Shown: piece by piece, positions 14,762 through 22,222 of the stretch
How the letters are laid out: every line of letters starts with the position of its first letter
How positions within the stretch are numbered: position 1 is the first letter of the stretch
Origin: JBBQXY01 sp051004815
Lineage (GTDB): Bacteria; Chloroflexota; Ktedonobacteria; Ktedonobacterales; Ktedonobacteraceae
Assembly (NCBI GenBank): GCA_051004815.1
Contig: JBPCJY010000189.1
Coordinates: forward strand, 1 to 24,011
Reading direction: 5' to 3'
Length of the DNA: 24,011 bases
Notes under the pieces: generated by a model
Database searches by the model: none
The model's input: the letters and a program-made list of their open reading frames with translations, nothing else
Told to the model about the DNA's origin: nothing
Translations under genes and position numbers: made by a program

Positions 14762-15940
14762 ATGGCTAACCAAGAACAAGTAGAACGATTCAAACACAGT
14801 GTTCAGGAGTGGGATCAATGGCGGCACAACCATCCAGATATAAAGCTTGATCTCAGCTCTGCCGATTTCAATGGAGCCAATCTCCTCGGCGCCGATCTTA
14901 GCCATGCCACTCTCAGCTCTGCCGATCTCCGCAGTGCCAATCTCAACTCTGCCGATCTCATCCGCGCCAACCTCATTCGTGCCAACCTCAACTCTGCTAC
15001 GCTCAACTCTGCCAATCTCAACTTTGCCAATCTCAGCTATGCCAATCTCAGCCATGCTCATCTCAATCCTGCCTTTCTCGAACATGCCAACCTCCACGGA
15101 GCCGATCTCTTCGAGGCCGACCTCAGTGGTGCCAACCTCTACAGTACTAATCTCAGTGGTGCCACTCTCCGCAGTGCCGATCTTCGCTCTGCCAATCTCA
15201 GCCATGCCGATCTCAGCTCTGCCGATCTCAATGGTGCCGATCTCATCTGTGCTAACCTCAGCGGTGCTAAGTTCCGCGGGACCAACCTCAGCGAGACCAA
15301 GCTCTCGTTTACAATTTTCGGGGGAGAAGTAGACCTTCGCTCAGTAAAAGGACTTGTCGAGATCAATCACGCGTACCCTTCTATTGTCCAACTTCATGGT
15401 ATCCAACTTCCCCAGGATGGTAGTGCTCTGCACTTCCTACGCGGTGTCAGTGTTCCTGATGAATGGATTGACCTGTATCGTGCCACGATGATGCATCCCA
15501 TCCAGTACTACTCGTGTTTTCTCAGTTATTCCAGTACTGATGAACACATCGCCAAACGCCTCCATGCGGATCCACAAGCCAATGACGTCGGATGTTGGTT
15601 TGCCCCACATGACCTCAAACCTGGGAATTACGTGCGTAAAGAGATTGACCAGGCCATTCATATGCAGGACAAACTGCTCCTCATCCTCTCTGAGAACTCT
15701 GTCAATAGTGGGTGGGTCGACTACGAAGTTGAGCTTGCGCTCGCCAGAGAAATTCGCCAGAAGCGCGAGATCCTCTTTCCCATTCGTCTCGACAATGAAG
15801 TACTCCAAAGCACAAGCCACTGGGCAACGACACTTCGGAACACACGGCAGATTGGTGACTTTACCAACTGGACAGACCCACAGACCTATCAGCAAATATT
15901 TGATCACTTGCTGCGGGATTTGAAGAAAGCCAATGTGTGA
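14762..15940 (+). CDS. Pentapeptide-repeat TIR-domain protein
   Basis: A 392-residue protein. About 30 tandem pentapeptide repeats of the A(D/N)LxS type fill residues 31-183 and should form a right-handed quadrilateral beta-helix, a shape that in Qnr/MfpA proteins mimics DNA. A linker (184-247) leads to a TIR domain at about 248-375 that begins SCFLSYSSTDE and contains SGWVDYEVELA, with W318 and the likely catalytic E322 in the expected spacing. It is therefore a candidate active NADase fused to a beta-helix sensor or scaffold. ATG 14762 follows GAGGAGAG. It is the second of two TIR genes between tnpA and the right end of the Tn3-type element. The partner with Q at the catalytic position may be its regulator, but this is inference. 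Confidence 0.85.
   Translation: MANQEQVERFKHSVQEWDQWRHNHPDIKLDLSSADFNGANLLGADLSHATLSSADLRSANLNSADLIRANLIRANLNSATLNSANLNFANLSYANLSHAHLNPAFLEHANLHGADLFEADLSGANLYSTNLSGATLRSADLRSANLSHADLSSADLNGADLICANLSGAKFRGTNLSETKLSFTIFGGEVDLRSVKGLVEINHAYPSIVQLHGIQLPQDGSALHFLRGVSVPDEWIDLYRATMMHPIQYYSCFLSYSSTDEHIAKRLHADPQANDVGCWFAPHDLKPGNYVRKEIDQAIHMQDKLLLILSENSVNSGWVDYEVELALAREIRQKREILFPIRLDNEVLQSTSHWATTLRNTRQIGDFTNWTDPQTYQQIFDHLLRDLKKANV
14852..15310 (+). repeat. 15-bp coding repeats of the pentapeptide region
   Basis: About 30 tandem 15-bp units such as GCCGATCTCAGCTCT encode the pentapeptides. Codon choice is strikingly uniform (GCC, GAT/AAT, CTC), with many near-identical units. This points to repeat-unit amplification rather than long independent divergence. 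It also explains long Ser/Ile/Gly-rich frames on the opposite strand. Confidence 0.85.
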
Positions 15941-16021
15941 GAGGGTCACCATCCTCTCCTAGAAACAGAGCAAGAAAACCCTTAGAGTAGTCAAAGAGGC
16001 ATCTTCTCTCTCTGCCCATTC

Positions 16022-16059
16022 CTTAGCGTGGGTTTTCCCCCAGATATTATGGTAACCCC
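16022..16059 (-). repeat. 38-bp right terminal inverted repeat of Tn3-type element
   Basis: Read on the - strand it begins GGGGTTACC and ends AAACCCACGCTAAG. It is exactly 38 bp, with the GGGG outer end and ACG-TAAG inner end of the Tn3 family and resembles Tn4430-type ends. The outer end faces right, so the element lies to the left. Confidence 0.85.
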
Positions 16060-16183
16060 TACAAGGAGTATAGCTCCATGATGGTCTGCACGCCGAGACA
16101 CGAAAGTGTTGTTTGGGGTGTTGTTTTGTGGGGGTAGTGAGTGAGGAGCAATGCTCAAGCGTTGGCTTGCTAGATTGCTTGCG

Positions 16184-16221
16184 GGCAGTTCGCGGATACC
16201 CGTGTGTGCGGGCAAACTGCC
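16184..16221 (-). terminator. Hairpin after the LuxR-type gene
   Basis: A 10-bp stem with one G-T pair (GGCAGTTCGC 16184-16193 against GCAAACTGCC 16212-16221) encloses an inner CCCG/CGGG stem. It starts 9 nt downstream of the end of the LuxR-type gene. No T-run follows on that strand, so it may act as an RNA 3' stabiliser rather than an intrinsic terminator. Confidence 0.4.
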
Positions 16222-16229
16222 GTGCGAGG

Positions 16230-18881
16230 CTACAACAGACCCAACTCGCGGGCGCGTGCGACCGCTTCGGTGCGCCGTTGGACTTGGAGTTTGTTAAAGA
16301 TTTTCCGATTGTGCCCTTTCACCGTGTCCAGGGCGAGGAACAGCCGCTCGCACATCTCCTGATTGGAGAGGCCTTGCGCCATGAGGTGGAGGACTTCTAA
16401 CTCGCGTCGGCTGAGTGGCTCGATCAGGGGCTGGGCAGGTGAAGGCAGAGACGAGGTGTCTTCGCGCTTCTGCGCATCCGCTTCACATGCAGCCAGCACC
16501 TTCCCGATATAGTCCGGCATCATCCCACTCGCCGCGGTTGCGGACAAGAGGTGAGCCATCGGGAGACCTTCGTCGACAAAGAGACGGATGAAGCCGCCCG
16601 GCTCTGCCAGCGTCAGCGCGTCACAGAGCAGTTGCACCGCCTGGTCCTGTTCGCCATGCGCCTGGAGAGCGACCGCCTGGAGCATCATCACTTTGAGCCG
16701 TTTATCCTTCCACCCTTTTGCCTCCGCCTGCTGGCGCAATGGCAAAAGCACCGCCAATGCTGCGGACGGGTCGCCCTGAGCCAGGTGGACCCGGGCCTGG
16801 CTGAGAGGGAGGTCGTGCGTCTGCGCCAGGTGAGCGGCCGCCGCCAGATGGCCCTGGTGAAGCAAGGTCAGCACTTGGACGGTCGCAATCTCAGGCATCC
16901 AATGCACGAAGGTATGCTGGCGCACGAACTGCTCGGCCTTCGCTAGCAGAGCGGTTGCGCTGGCCACATCTCCCTGGACAAGTTTCAAGCTGGCGAGCAA
17001 CACCCCGCAAGCAGCGGGTGTGTCAACAGTTTCCATCTGCATCGCCAGTTGGAAGCTCTGTTGCCCGTGCTGTTCGGCGGCCTCCAGGTCATTCCATTGG
17101 TAGCAGATACGGGCCAGGCCAAGATACGCTTCGCAGGCAGCCGACCCCGGCGGATCACCTGCCAATTGCAGGACGCGCCTGTAGTTCTCAGCCGCCAGAG
17201 AGAGCTGGTTGTCTGTTTCCTGTACCTGGCCCAGACAGGTTGTAGCCGCTATGGTGACCATGGTATTTCCAGATGCCTGGCTGATAGCTATGACTTCTCT
17301 ATAGGCCTGGCTGGCTGCGGCACGATCTCCCTGGATCTGATAGGCATATCCCAGCGTCCAGTGAGCGGTAGCGCGGACAGGCAGGTTGTTGGGGTGCAGA
17401 TACTCCAGGGCACGCCGCGACTGGGTACTGATGGTTTCCACGTGGTTGGCAGGGACAGCCATCATGGCCCGTATGGCGGCAATATGTCCGACAAGGTCTC
17501 GGCTTTTGTCATCTGGCTCGGCCTCTTGCAGAGCCGCTTCAGCCGCTTGGAGTTTCTCTTCGACGCTACTGATCGGTTGTCCGCTCATCGTTAACGCTGA
17601 GGCATATGTCACCCATAACGAAGGTCTGGCATCCAATATCGTTGTGGGCAGCGACTCCAGCCAGCTCAGTACAGAGATCATCGCGCCACGAAATTGCAGG
17701 GGCATCCCCGCGCCTTCAATCAGGTGCTCGGCACGCGCAACATCATTGGCGGCAACCGCATGGTGAAACGCTTCTATGGCCAGGCTATTGTCTTCATACC
17801 ATTGGCTGGCACGTCTGTGGAATTCGGCCACACCATCCCTTTTATCTCCTGTAGACGAGGCGGTGCTTTGATGCAGTCGCTGCCGTAGTAAATCAGCAAA
17901 CAGATGGTGATAGCGGTACCAACGCCGCTCGTTATCCAGGGGTACGATGAACAGGTTAGCGCGTTCGAGATATTCCAGCGTTGCTTGCCCGGAACCAGAG
18001 GGATCCAGCAGAACGGCATCACACAGCGAGCCACACAGGCGGTCGAGGATAGATGTGCGTAGCAGGAAATTCTGGACGCTTTCGGGCTGCTGCCCGAGGA
18101 CTTCTTCAAGCAGATAGTCCATTACGAAGTGGTGGCTGCCTGTGAAAGATGTGATGAAACTGGTGGCGTCTTGCTGCCCCTGTATGGAAATTGCGGCTAA
18201 TTGCAGACCGGCAATCCAGCCTTCAGTGCGCCTTGAGAGTAGCGCGATGTCTTCTGCCGAGAGGGTGAGGCCCATCACCTGATTGAGAAATTCGGTGGCT
18301 TCGGAAGGCGTAAAACGCAAGTCGGTGGCACGCAGTTCGGTCAATTGGTCTCGGGCGCGTAACCGCGCCAATGGCAGTGCTGGATCCTCACGGGTGGCGA
18401 TGACCAGGTGCATCTGCGGTGGCAGGTGCTCGACAAGATAGGTGAGGGCCTGGTCAACCGCTTTGGCATCAAGCATGTGGTAGTCGTCAAGGACGAGGAC
18501 GAAATGGTCGGGAATGGTGGTGATGTCATTGAGCAGAGCCGTCAGAATTGATTCGGTTGACGGTGGCTGAGGGGATTGGAGCACACCCGACACCCCTTCT
18601 CCAATGGTAGGCGCAATCGTCTGCAAAGCAGCGACGAGGTACGCCAGAAAAAGTGTCGGGTCGCTCTCCCCTTTGTCCAGCGACAGCCAGGCTACCTGCC
18701 GATTGCAACTAGCCACCCATGCGCTGAGCAGCGTGGTTTTCCCAAAGCCAGCGGGGGCCGCGATGAGAGTCAGCTTGCGGTGCAACCCCTCGTTCAGCCG
18801 CTCGAGCAGACGAGGGCGAATGACCACGTGAGGCCGAAGCCGAGGGATATACAGTTTCGTGGCGAGAATTGGTGTCGGCAT
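16230..18881 (-). CDS. MalT-like LuxR-family ATP-dependent transcriptional regulator
   Basis: An 883-residue STAND/LAL-type regulator. The N-terminus PILATKLYIPRLRP is the standard entry into the MalT-like NTPase. Walker A is APAGFGKTT (42-50) and Walker B is FVLVLDD (127-133). A winged-helix/arm region follows, then a long helical TPR-like sensor region (about 400-790). A C-terminal LuxR helix-turn-helix at 818-883 (LSRRELEVLHLMAQGLSNQEMCERLFLALDTVKGH) binds DNA. Such proteins bind an inducer through the TPR region, hydrolyse ATP and activate promoters. The domain set is complete. ATG 18881 has AGGTGGG upstream. It is the last gene of a closely spaced - strand group, 27 bp after the VOC gene. 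The inducer and targets are not evident from sequence; its neighbours are candidates. Confidence 0.92.
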   Translation of the reverse strand: MPTPILATKLYIPRLRPHVVIRPRLLERLNEGLHRKLTLIAAPAGFGKTTLLSAWVASCNRQVAWLSLDKGESDPTLFLAYLVAALQTIAPTIGEGVSGVLQSPQPPSTESILTALLNDITTIPDHFVLVLDDYHMLDAKAVDQALTYLVEHLPPQMHLVIATREDPALPLARLRARDQLTELRATDLRFTPSEATEFLNQVMGLTLSAEDIALLSRRTEGWIAGLQLAAISIQGQQDATSFITSFTGSHHFVMDYLLEEVLGQQPESVQNFLLRTSILDRLCGSLCDAVLLDPSGSGQATLEYLERANLFIVPLDNERRWYRYHHLFADLLRQRLHQSTASSTGDKRDGVAEFHRRASQWYEDNSLAIEAFHHAVAANDVARAEHLIEGAGMPLQFRGAMISVLSWLESLPTTILDARPSLWVTYASALTMSGQPISSVEEKLQAAEAALQEAEPDDKSRDLVGHIAAIRAMMAVPANHVETISTQSRRALEYLHPNNLPVRATAHWTLGYAYQIQGDRAAASQAYREVIAISQASGNTMVTIAATTCLGQVQETDNQLSLAAENYRRVLQLAGDPPGSAACEAYLGLARICYQWNDLEAAEQHGQQSFQLAMQMETVDTPAACGVLLASLKLVQGDVASATALLAKAEQFVRQHTFVHWMPEIATVQVLTLLHQGHLAAAAHLAQTHDLPLSQARVHLAQGDPSAALAVLLPLRQQAEAKGWKDKRLKVMMLQAVALQAHGEQDQAVQLLCDALTLAEPGGFIRLFVDEGLPMAHLLSATAASGMMPDYIGKVLAACEADAQKREDTSSLPSPAQPLIEPLSRRELEVLHLMAQGLSNQEMCERLFLALDTVKGHNRKIFNKLQVQRRTEAVARARELGLL

Positions 18882-18908
18882 GAGTCACCCACCTACTTCC
18901 TCTTTCCT

Positions 18909-19610
18909 TCAACTCCTGGATGTCTTTGCTACTACATCAATCTCATAGGGATAGGGAGAAACATGATAATGCTGCTCCTTTGCTCCTTCAACCGTCACTT
19001 CGACAGGTGCAACGGGTGCCGCATCTGTTTCTGTCGGAAACCAGCAGCGTCCAATCTTGACCACGATAAACAATCCATAGATATCGCCCACGGCTGTAAA
19101 TGTGTCACTCGATTCTCCTTTATACGGTTCAATACCGAACCTGTCTTTGAACTCGGCAACGTGAGCTAGCACGTTATCGACGGCCAGCCCGACCTCGCTG
19201 ATATGGAGCACCGAATGCTCGTCGAAACCATCAGGCATGCTATCTGGCACATCGTGATGTGCGATAAACTCCAAAATGTTGCCAGCTACATCATAAAAGT
19301 AGAGATTACTGACATTCCAGCTATCACCGTGAAACTCGTCCTGTCCGTTTAAGCTCAGCAGGGGAATGGGAGGCGTACGCGCCAGCAACCACTCTTTCGC
19401 GTGTGCCAGCTTGTTGCTCGGAATGCTGAAGGCAAAGTGATAGAGGAACCCTTCCGGCTCTGTCTTTTGAAAAAGGAGACGCGTTGCTCCTGCCTGGATG
19501 GTAAACGAAGCAGCCGTCTCTGTTACGAGAGGCAATCCGAGTGTCCTTGTATAGAATAGTCGCTGGGCATGGAGATCATGTGTATAGAGGTGAAGTTCTG
19601 TAATTCGCAT
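18909..19610 (-). CDS. VOC-superfamily (glyoxalase/dioxygenase-fold) protein
   Basis: A 233-residue protein with two vicinal-oxygen-chelate half-domains. The first (about 1-120) begins MRITELHLYTHDLHAQRLFYTRTLGLPLV and ends with YFYDVAGNILEFI, a motif that normally supplies the last metal-binding Glu. The second (about 132-200) begins HISEVGLAVDNVLAHVAEFKDRFGI. Members bind a metal and act as lyases, dioxygenases or drug-binding proteins, and the substrate cannot be told here. I chose the start at 19610 because GGAGG lies 10 nt upstream; a longer frame to 19655 would overlap the previous gene. The gene lies 23 bp after the beta-propeller gene and 27 bp before the LuxR-type regulator, so the three are probably co-transcribed. 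Confidence 0.8.
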   Translation of the reverse strand: MRITELHLYTHDLHAQRLFYTRTLGLPLVTETAASFTIQAGATRLLFQKTEPEGFLYHFAFSIPSNKLAHAKEWLLARTPPIPLLSLNGQDEFHGDSWNVSNLYFYDVAGNILEFIAHHDVPDSMPDGFDEHSVLHISEVGLAVDNVLAHVAEFKDRFGIEPYKGESSDTFTAVGDIYGLFIVVKIGRCWFPTETDAAPVAPVEVTVEGAKEQHYHVSPYPYEIDVVAKTSRS

Positions 19611-19633
19611 TGGTTGTTTTCCTCCAAAAGAGT

Positions 19634-20740
19634 TCATTCCGTCAGCGCGTGCCATGTTGTTCCGCCATCGGTACTCTCTCTTACATTGCCGGGCTGAAAG
19701 AAGCCGACATAGAGATGTTGGGGGTGTAGCGGATCAATCACGAAAGAGATGAGATCGCCGCGATCGAACTGCCAACGATGTGTCCAGGTAGTGCCACTAT
19801 CGTTTGAGACCCACAAATCTTGTCCTGTTATGCTATAAAGTGTGATACCAGCGGCGGAAATGGTAAGGCGCGAAGGGATTGATGGCAACGAAGTAGCCGC
19901 AAGATGGCTGACTTGTGTACTGCCTTCACGCCAACGATAAAGGCTCTGATCGGTGGCGCAAAAGATCAGTCGAGGTGTGGTCGTTGAGGCAACGATGGCC
20001 TGTACACTGCCGCTAATAGCCGTGAGGTGATTCCAGCTATGACCATCGTCACGCGTTTCAAAAAGACCTTGATCGCCTCCTAATAAAAGATGATCAGGGT
20101 CGGTGGGATCAGTCAGCAGTGTGGGCGTCTGCATATTTGACAGGGTGCCGCTGGTAATGGGATGCCAATGGATACCCATATCTAGCGTTTCATACCATCC
20201 GGCGAACTCATAGAAAGCATAGAAATGGCCAGCACTCCCTGAACCCGCCTGGATTTTGAAAAGATAGGCCGATAGAGAGAGTCCGGGGGGATCACTGCTT
20301 TTCTGCCAGGAATTTCCGCCATCGGCACTGAAATAAATGCCACCCTGATCGCCAATGCCCGAACTAGGACGCCCGATGGCAGCTAAAATTCGTGGGTTGG
20401 CGGGGCTAATGGCCAGATTTAAAATCATCAGCGTATTGAGCACGCCTTGTGATTGTGGCCAGGTTTGTCCGCCATCGGTACTGGTGAAGAGGCCATAGTG
20501 CGTACCGAGGTAGACTACCCCTGGTTGATCGCCTAACGCCACCAGATGCAGGTGCGTTTTGGGATTGGAGAGCGGCTGTCCAGCCACCGTAGGGTCAGTA
20601 TTGTTGAAACTATAGTTGAGAACTTGCCATACAACGACAACGGGAATGACCAGTAAGACTAGAAGCAATACCTGGAACGGTCTTCTCCTTACTTTTGTAG
20701 CTGTCGGCTTTGCCGATGTAGGTGAGGGTATTTGCGCCAT
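19634..20740 (-). CDS. Membrane-anchored Asp-box (BNR) beta-propeller protein
   Basis: This 368-residue protein has a short basic N-terminus, one membrane helix at 22-41 and an external domain with six Asp-box motifs of the S-x-D-x-G-x-T-W type (STDGGQTW 87-94, SADGGNSW 138-145, TLDMGIHW 185-192, TRDDGHSW 229-236, SNDSGTTW 312-319, STDGGTTW 356-363). This pattern indicates a sialidase/sortilin/Ycf48-like beta-propeller. I see no sialidase catalytic Arg triad with confidence, so a binding or scaffold role on the outer face is more likely than glycosidase activity. ATG 20740 has a purine-rich AAGAGAG upstream. The gene lies 47 bp downstream of the JetD-like gene and just before the VOC gene. 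Confidence 0.85.
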   Translation of the reverse strand: MAQIPSPTSAKPTATKVRRRPFQVLLLVLLVIPVVVVWQVLNYSFNNTDPTVAGQPLSNPKTHLHLVALGDQPGVVYLGTHYGLFTSTDGGQTWPQSQGVLNTLMILNLAISPANPRILAAIGRPSSGIGDQGGIYFSADGGNSWQKSSDPPGLSLSAYLFKIQAGSGSAGHFYAFYEFAGWYETLDMGIHWHPITSGTLSNMQTPTLLTDPTDPDHLLLGGDQGLFETRDDGHSWNHLTAISGSVQAIVASTTTPRLIFCATDQSLYRWREGSTQVSHLAATSLPSIPSRLTISAAGITLYSITGQDLWVSNDSGTTWTHRWQFDRGDLISFVIDPLHPQHLYVGFFQPGNVRESTDGGTTWHALTE

Positions 20741-20787
20741 GATGCTCTCTTGTAAAACTTTCTCTGTTCATAGTATATGCTAGATGG

Positions 20788-22119
20788 TCAATGGTGAGAT
20801 TGTACATCGGCTGCCAACAAAGACGTGATGCCTTCCTGATAGGCCCATTTCTGGTGCTCTTGCATGGCTGCAATCAGGGGCGCGAACGTGTCAGGGAGGG
20901 AGTTGAGCAGGTTGAGATCACTGGGACGCGCCGGGATGCCATCGGATTGCAGTGCTAGCGTATAGGCCTCAAGGTCAAAGTGCCAGAGGCAGCAGCGTCC
21001 AGGATAGCGAGCTAACAAGTGTGCGGCGATTTGTAAGCCCTTTAAATCGAAGTCACCACTATAGTGGAGATGCATCTCCCCTGGCTCTGCCACTAACTTA
21101 TCGAGCAGTGTCATGGCGGCCACACTGGGCCAGCCAGAGGTGCAGATCAGCGTGGGCAATGGCGTGTTCAGCTCTAATGCCGCGATGACTGCCTCAAAAA
21201 CCTGGGGATTCTCGAAGACATAGACCTCTGGACTGGCGGCGAGAACACGCTCCCACGCGAACAATTGGCGCAGTGGTAGCAGCAGGACGCGCTTGCCCGC
21301 CGCCAATAGTAGCGGGTCAGCTGTACCGGTAGCATCGAACGCGCCAACCAGGTTAAAGACAGCCACACTCGATGAGATCGTATCAACCAGCAACCCCGCC
21401 TCGCTATAGAGTTGTAATTCGAGCGCACGACCCCGCAGCGTTGTTCCCATTGGTGTTCCCGCGAGATCGTTGAGGGCCAGCAGGAAAAGACGGCCAGCCG
21501 CTCTGTTGGCATCAAGGGCATGCGGATCGCCACTGGTGCGCTGGGCAAAAAGAGCCAGCCGCTCCGGTTGGTCGGAAGATGGCAAGTGATCGAGGATGCT
21601 GGCTATATAGTATACCAGGGCCAGTTGCTGTTCCTGTTCCTCTACTGACGCATTTTTGTAGCGCGAGTAAAGCCATCCCTCCCCATGTTCTCCTTCTAGC
21701 CAACTTCGACTGCGCGAACCGTCGGGCTGGGCTGACACAATAGCGTGTAGCTGCGCATAAAAACGGGCATGGTAGCTCGCACGAGTTTCGCGCAGAGACG
21801 CACGAGTGACGAGTGGCTGCTCAGGAAAAAAAGCGGTGAGCAGAGCGGGCAGCTCACAACCAAAACTATGTAGCAGTGCCTTTTCAAAATCGACCAGACG
21901 CACGCGCAGTGCTTTCTCAGGTGGATAGGGAGGCTTGCCAAGAAAACTGGCAATTTCGCGGCGTTCAAGCACGGTGCTATCACTCAATACAACGATGCCA
22001 CCAACCTGACCCAACTCGATATACTTCTGTCGCATTTCTACTAGTAGGCGGGTTAACCCAGCCCCTGCGCAGAAGGCGATGGCTCGCTGTAAGTTTTGAT
22101 CGATCGTGCTCTTACTCAT
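20788..22119 (-). CDS. JetD-like DUF2399 (Toprim) protein, TIGR02679 type
   Basis: A 443-residue protein. The N-terminal half (about 20-225) resembles DUF3323 and the C-terminal half is a DUF2399 Toprim-like domain. The metal-binding pattern is visible: E303 in YVFENP, LICTSGWPS, then D356 and D358 in GDFDLKGL. A terminal QEGI motif (about 428) is typical of this group. In type III Wadjet systems a DUF2399 protein is the JetD nuclease that cuts plasmid DNA after SMC loop extrusion by JetABC. None of the other Wadjet genes occurs in this window, so it is an orphan or works with other partners. ATG 22119 with GGAGA 6 nt upstream is preferred over a TTG at 22131. It heads the - strand gene group and is divergent from the next gene. 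Confidence 0.75.
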   Translation of the reverse strand: MSKSTIDQNLQRAIAFCAGAGLTRLLVEMRQKYIELGQVGGIVVLSDSTVLERREIASFLGKPPYPPEKALRVRLVDFEKALLHSFGCELPALLTAFFPEQPLVTRASLRETRASYHARFYAQLHAIVSAQPDGSRSRSWLEGEHGEGWLYSRYKNASVEEQEQQLALVYYIASILDHLPSSDQPERLALFAQRTSGDPHALDANRAAGRLFLLALNDLAGTPMGTTLRGRALELQLYSEAGLLVDTISSSVAVFNLVGAFDATGTADPLLLAAGKRVLLLPLRQLFAWERVLAASPEVYVFENPQVFEAVIAALELNTPLPTLICTSGWPSVAAMTLLDKLVAEPGEMHLHYSGDFDLKGLQIAAHLLARYPGRCCLWHFDLEAYTLALQSDGIPARPSDLNLLNSLPDTFAPLIAAMQEHQKWAYQEGITSLLAADVQSHH

Positions 22120-22222
22120 GGTTTTCTCCAATATATAGATGATTATATCTCACCATTGCGGTTTTTATCTATGCATGGAAAGCTTGCGATTTCCTGGCAC
22201 AGAGTGGTAGGATGATGCCACA
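22120..22222. promoter_or_regulatory. Divergent intergenic region with presumed back-to-back promoters
   Basis: The 103 bp between two diverging genes must hold promoters for both unless transcription enters from elsewhere. The left part is very AT-rich. No confident -35/-10 pair could be assigned by eye on either strand. Confidence 0.35.

Larger units (their letters stand above)
5447..16059 (+). mobile_element. Tn3-family transposon (Tn4430-like), left end not seen
   Basis: The element includes tnpI, a tnpA split by another transposon, two TIR-domain passenger genes and a 38-bp terminal inverted repeat at 16022-16059. The left boundary given is only the outermost likely element-internal site. 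No matching left inverted repeat was found between 1 and 5583, so the true end is either lost or beyond the window. In the second case the MauE/MauD genes and the permease would also be cargo. The 5 nt after the right repeat are TACAA (16060-16064), the expected target-duplication candidate. Confidence 0.7.

Noticed and set aside
14699..15205. Long Gly/Ile/Glu repeat frame on the - strand
   Set aside because: It is the antisense image of the 15-bp pentapeptide coding repeats.
14852..15310. CRISPR-like periodic repeats
   Set aside because: The period is 15 bp, there are no spacers, and the repeats are in frame with a clear pentapeptide protein.
15939..15958. GAGAGG/CCTCTC hairpin after the pentapeptide TIR gene as terminator
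   Set aside because: The stem is only 6 bp, it overlaps the stop codon and no T-run follows.
19611..19655. Longer N-terminus for the VOC protein
   Set aside because: It would overlap the upstream gene, while GGAGG is correctly placed for the start at 19610.
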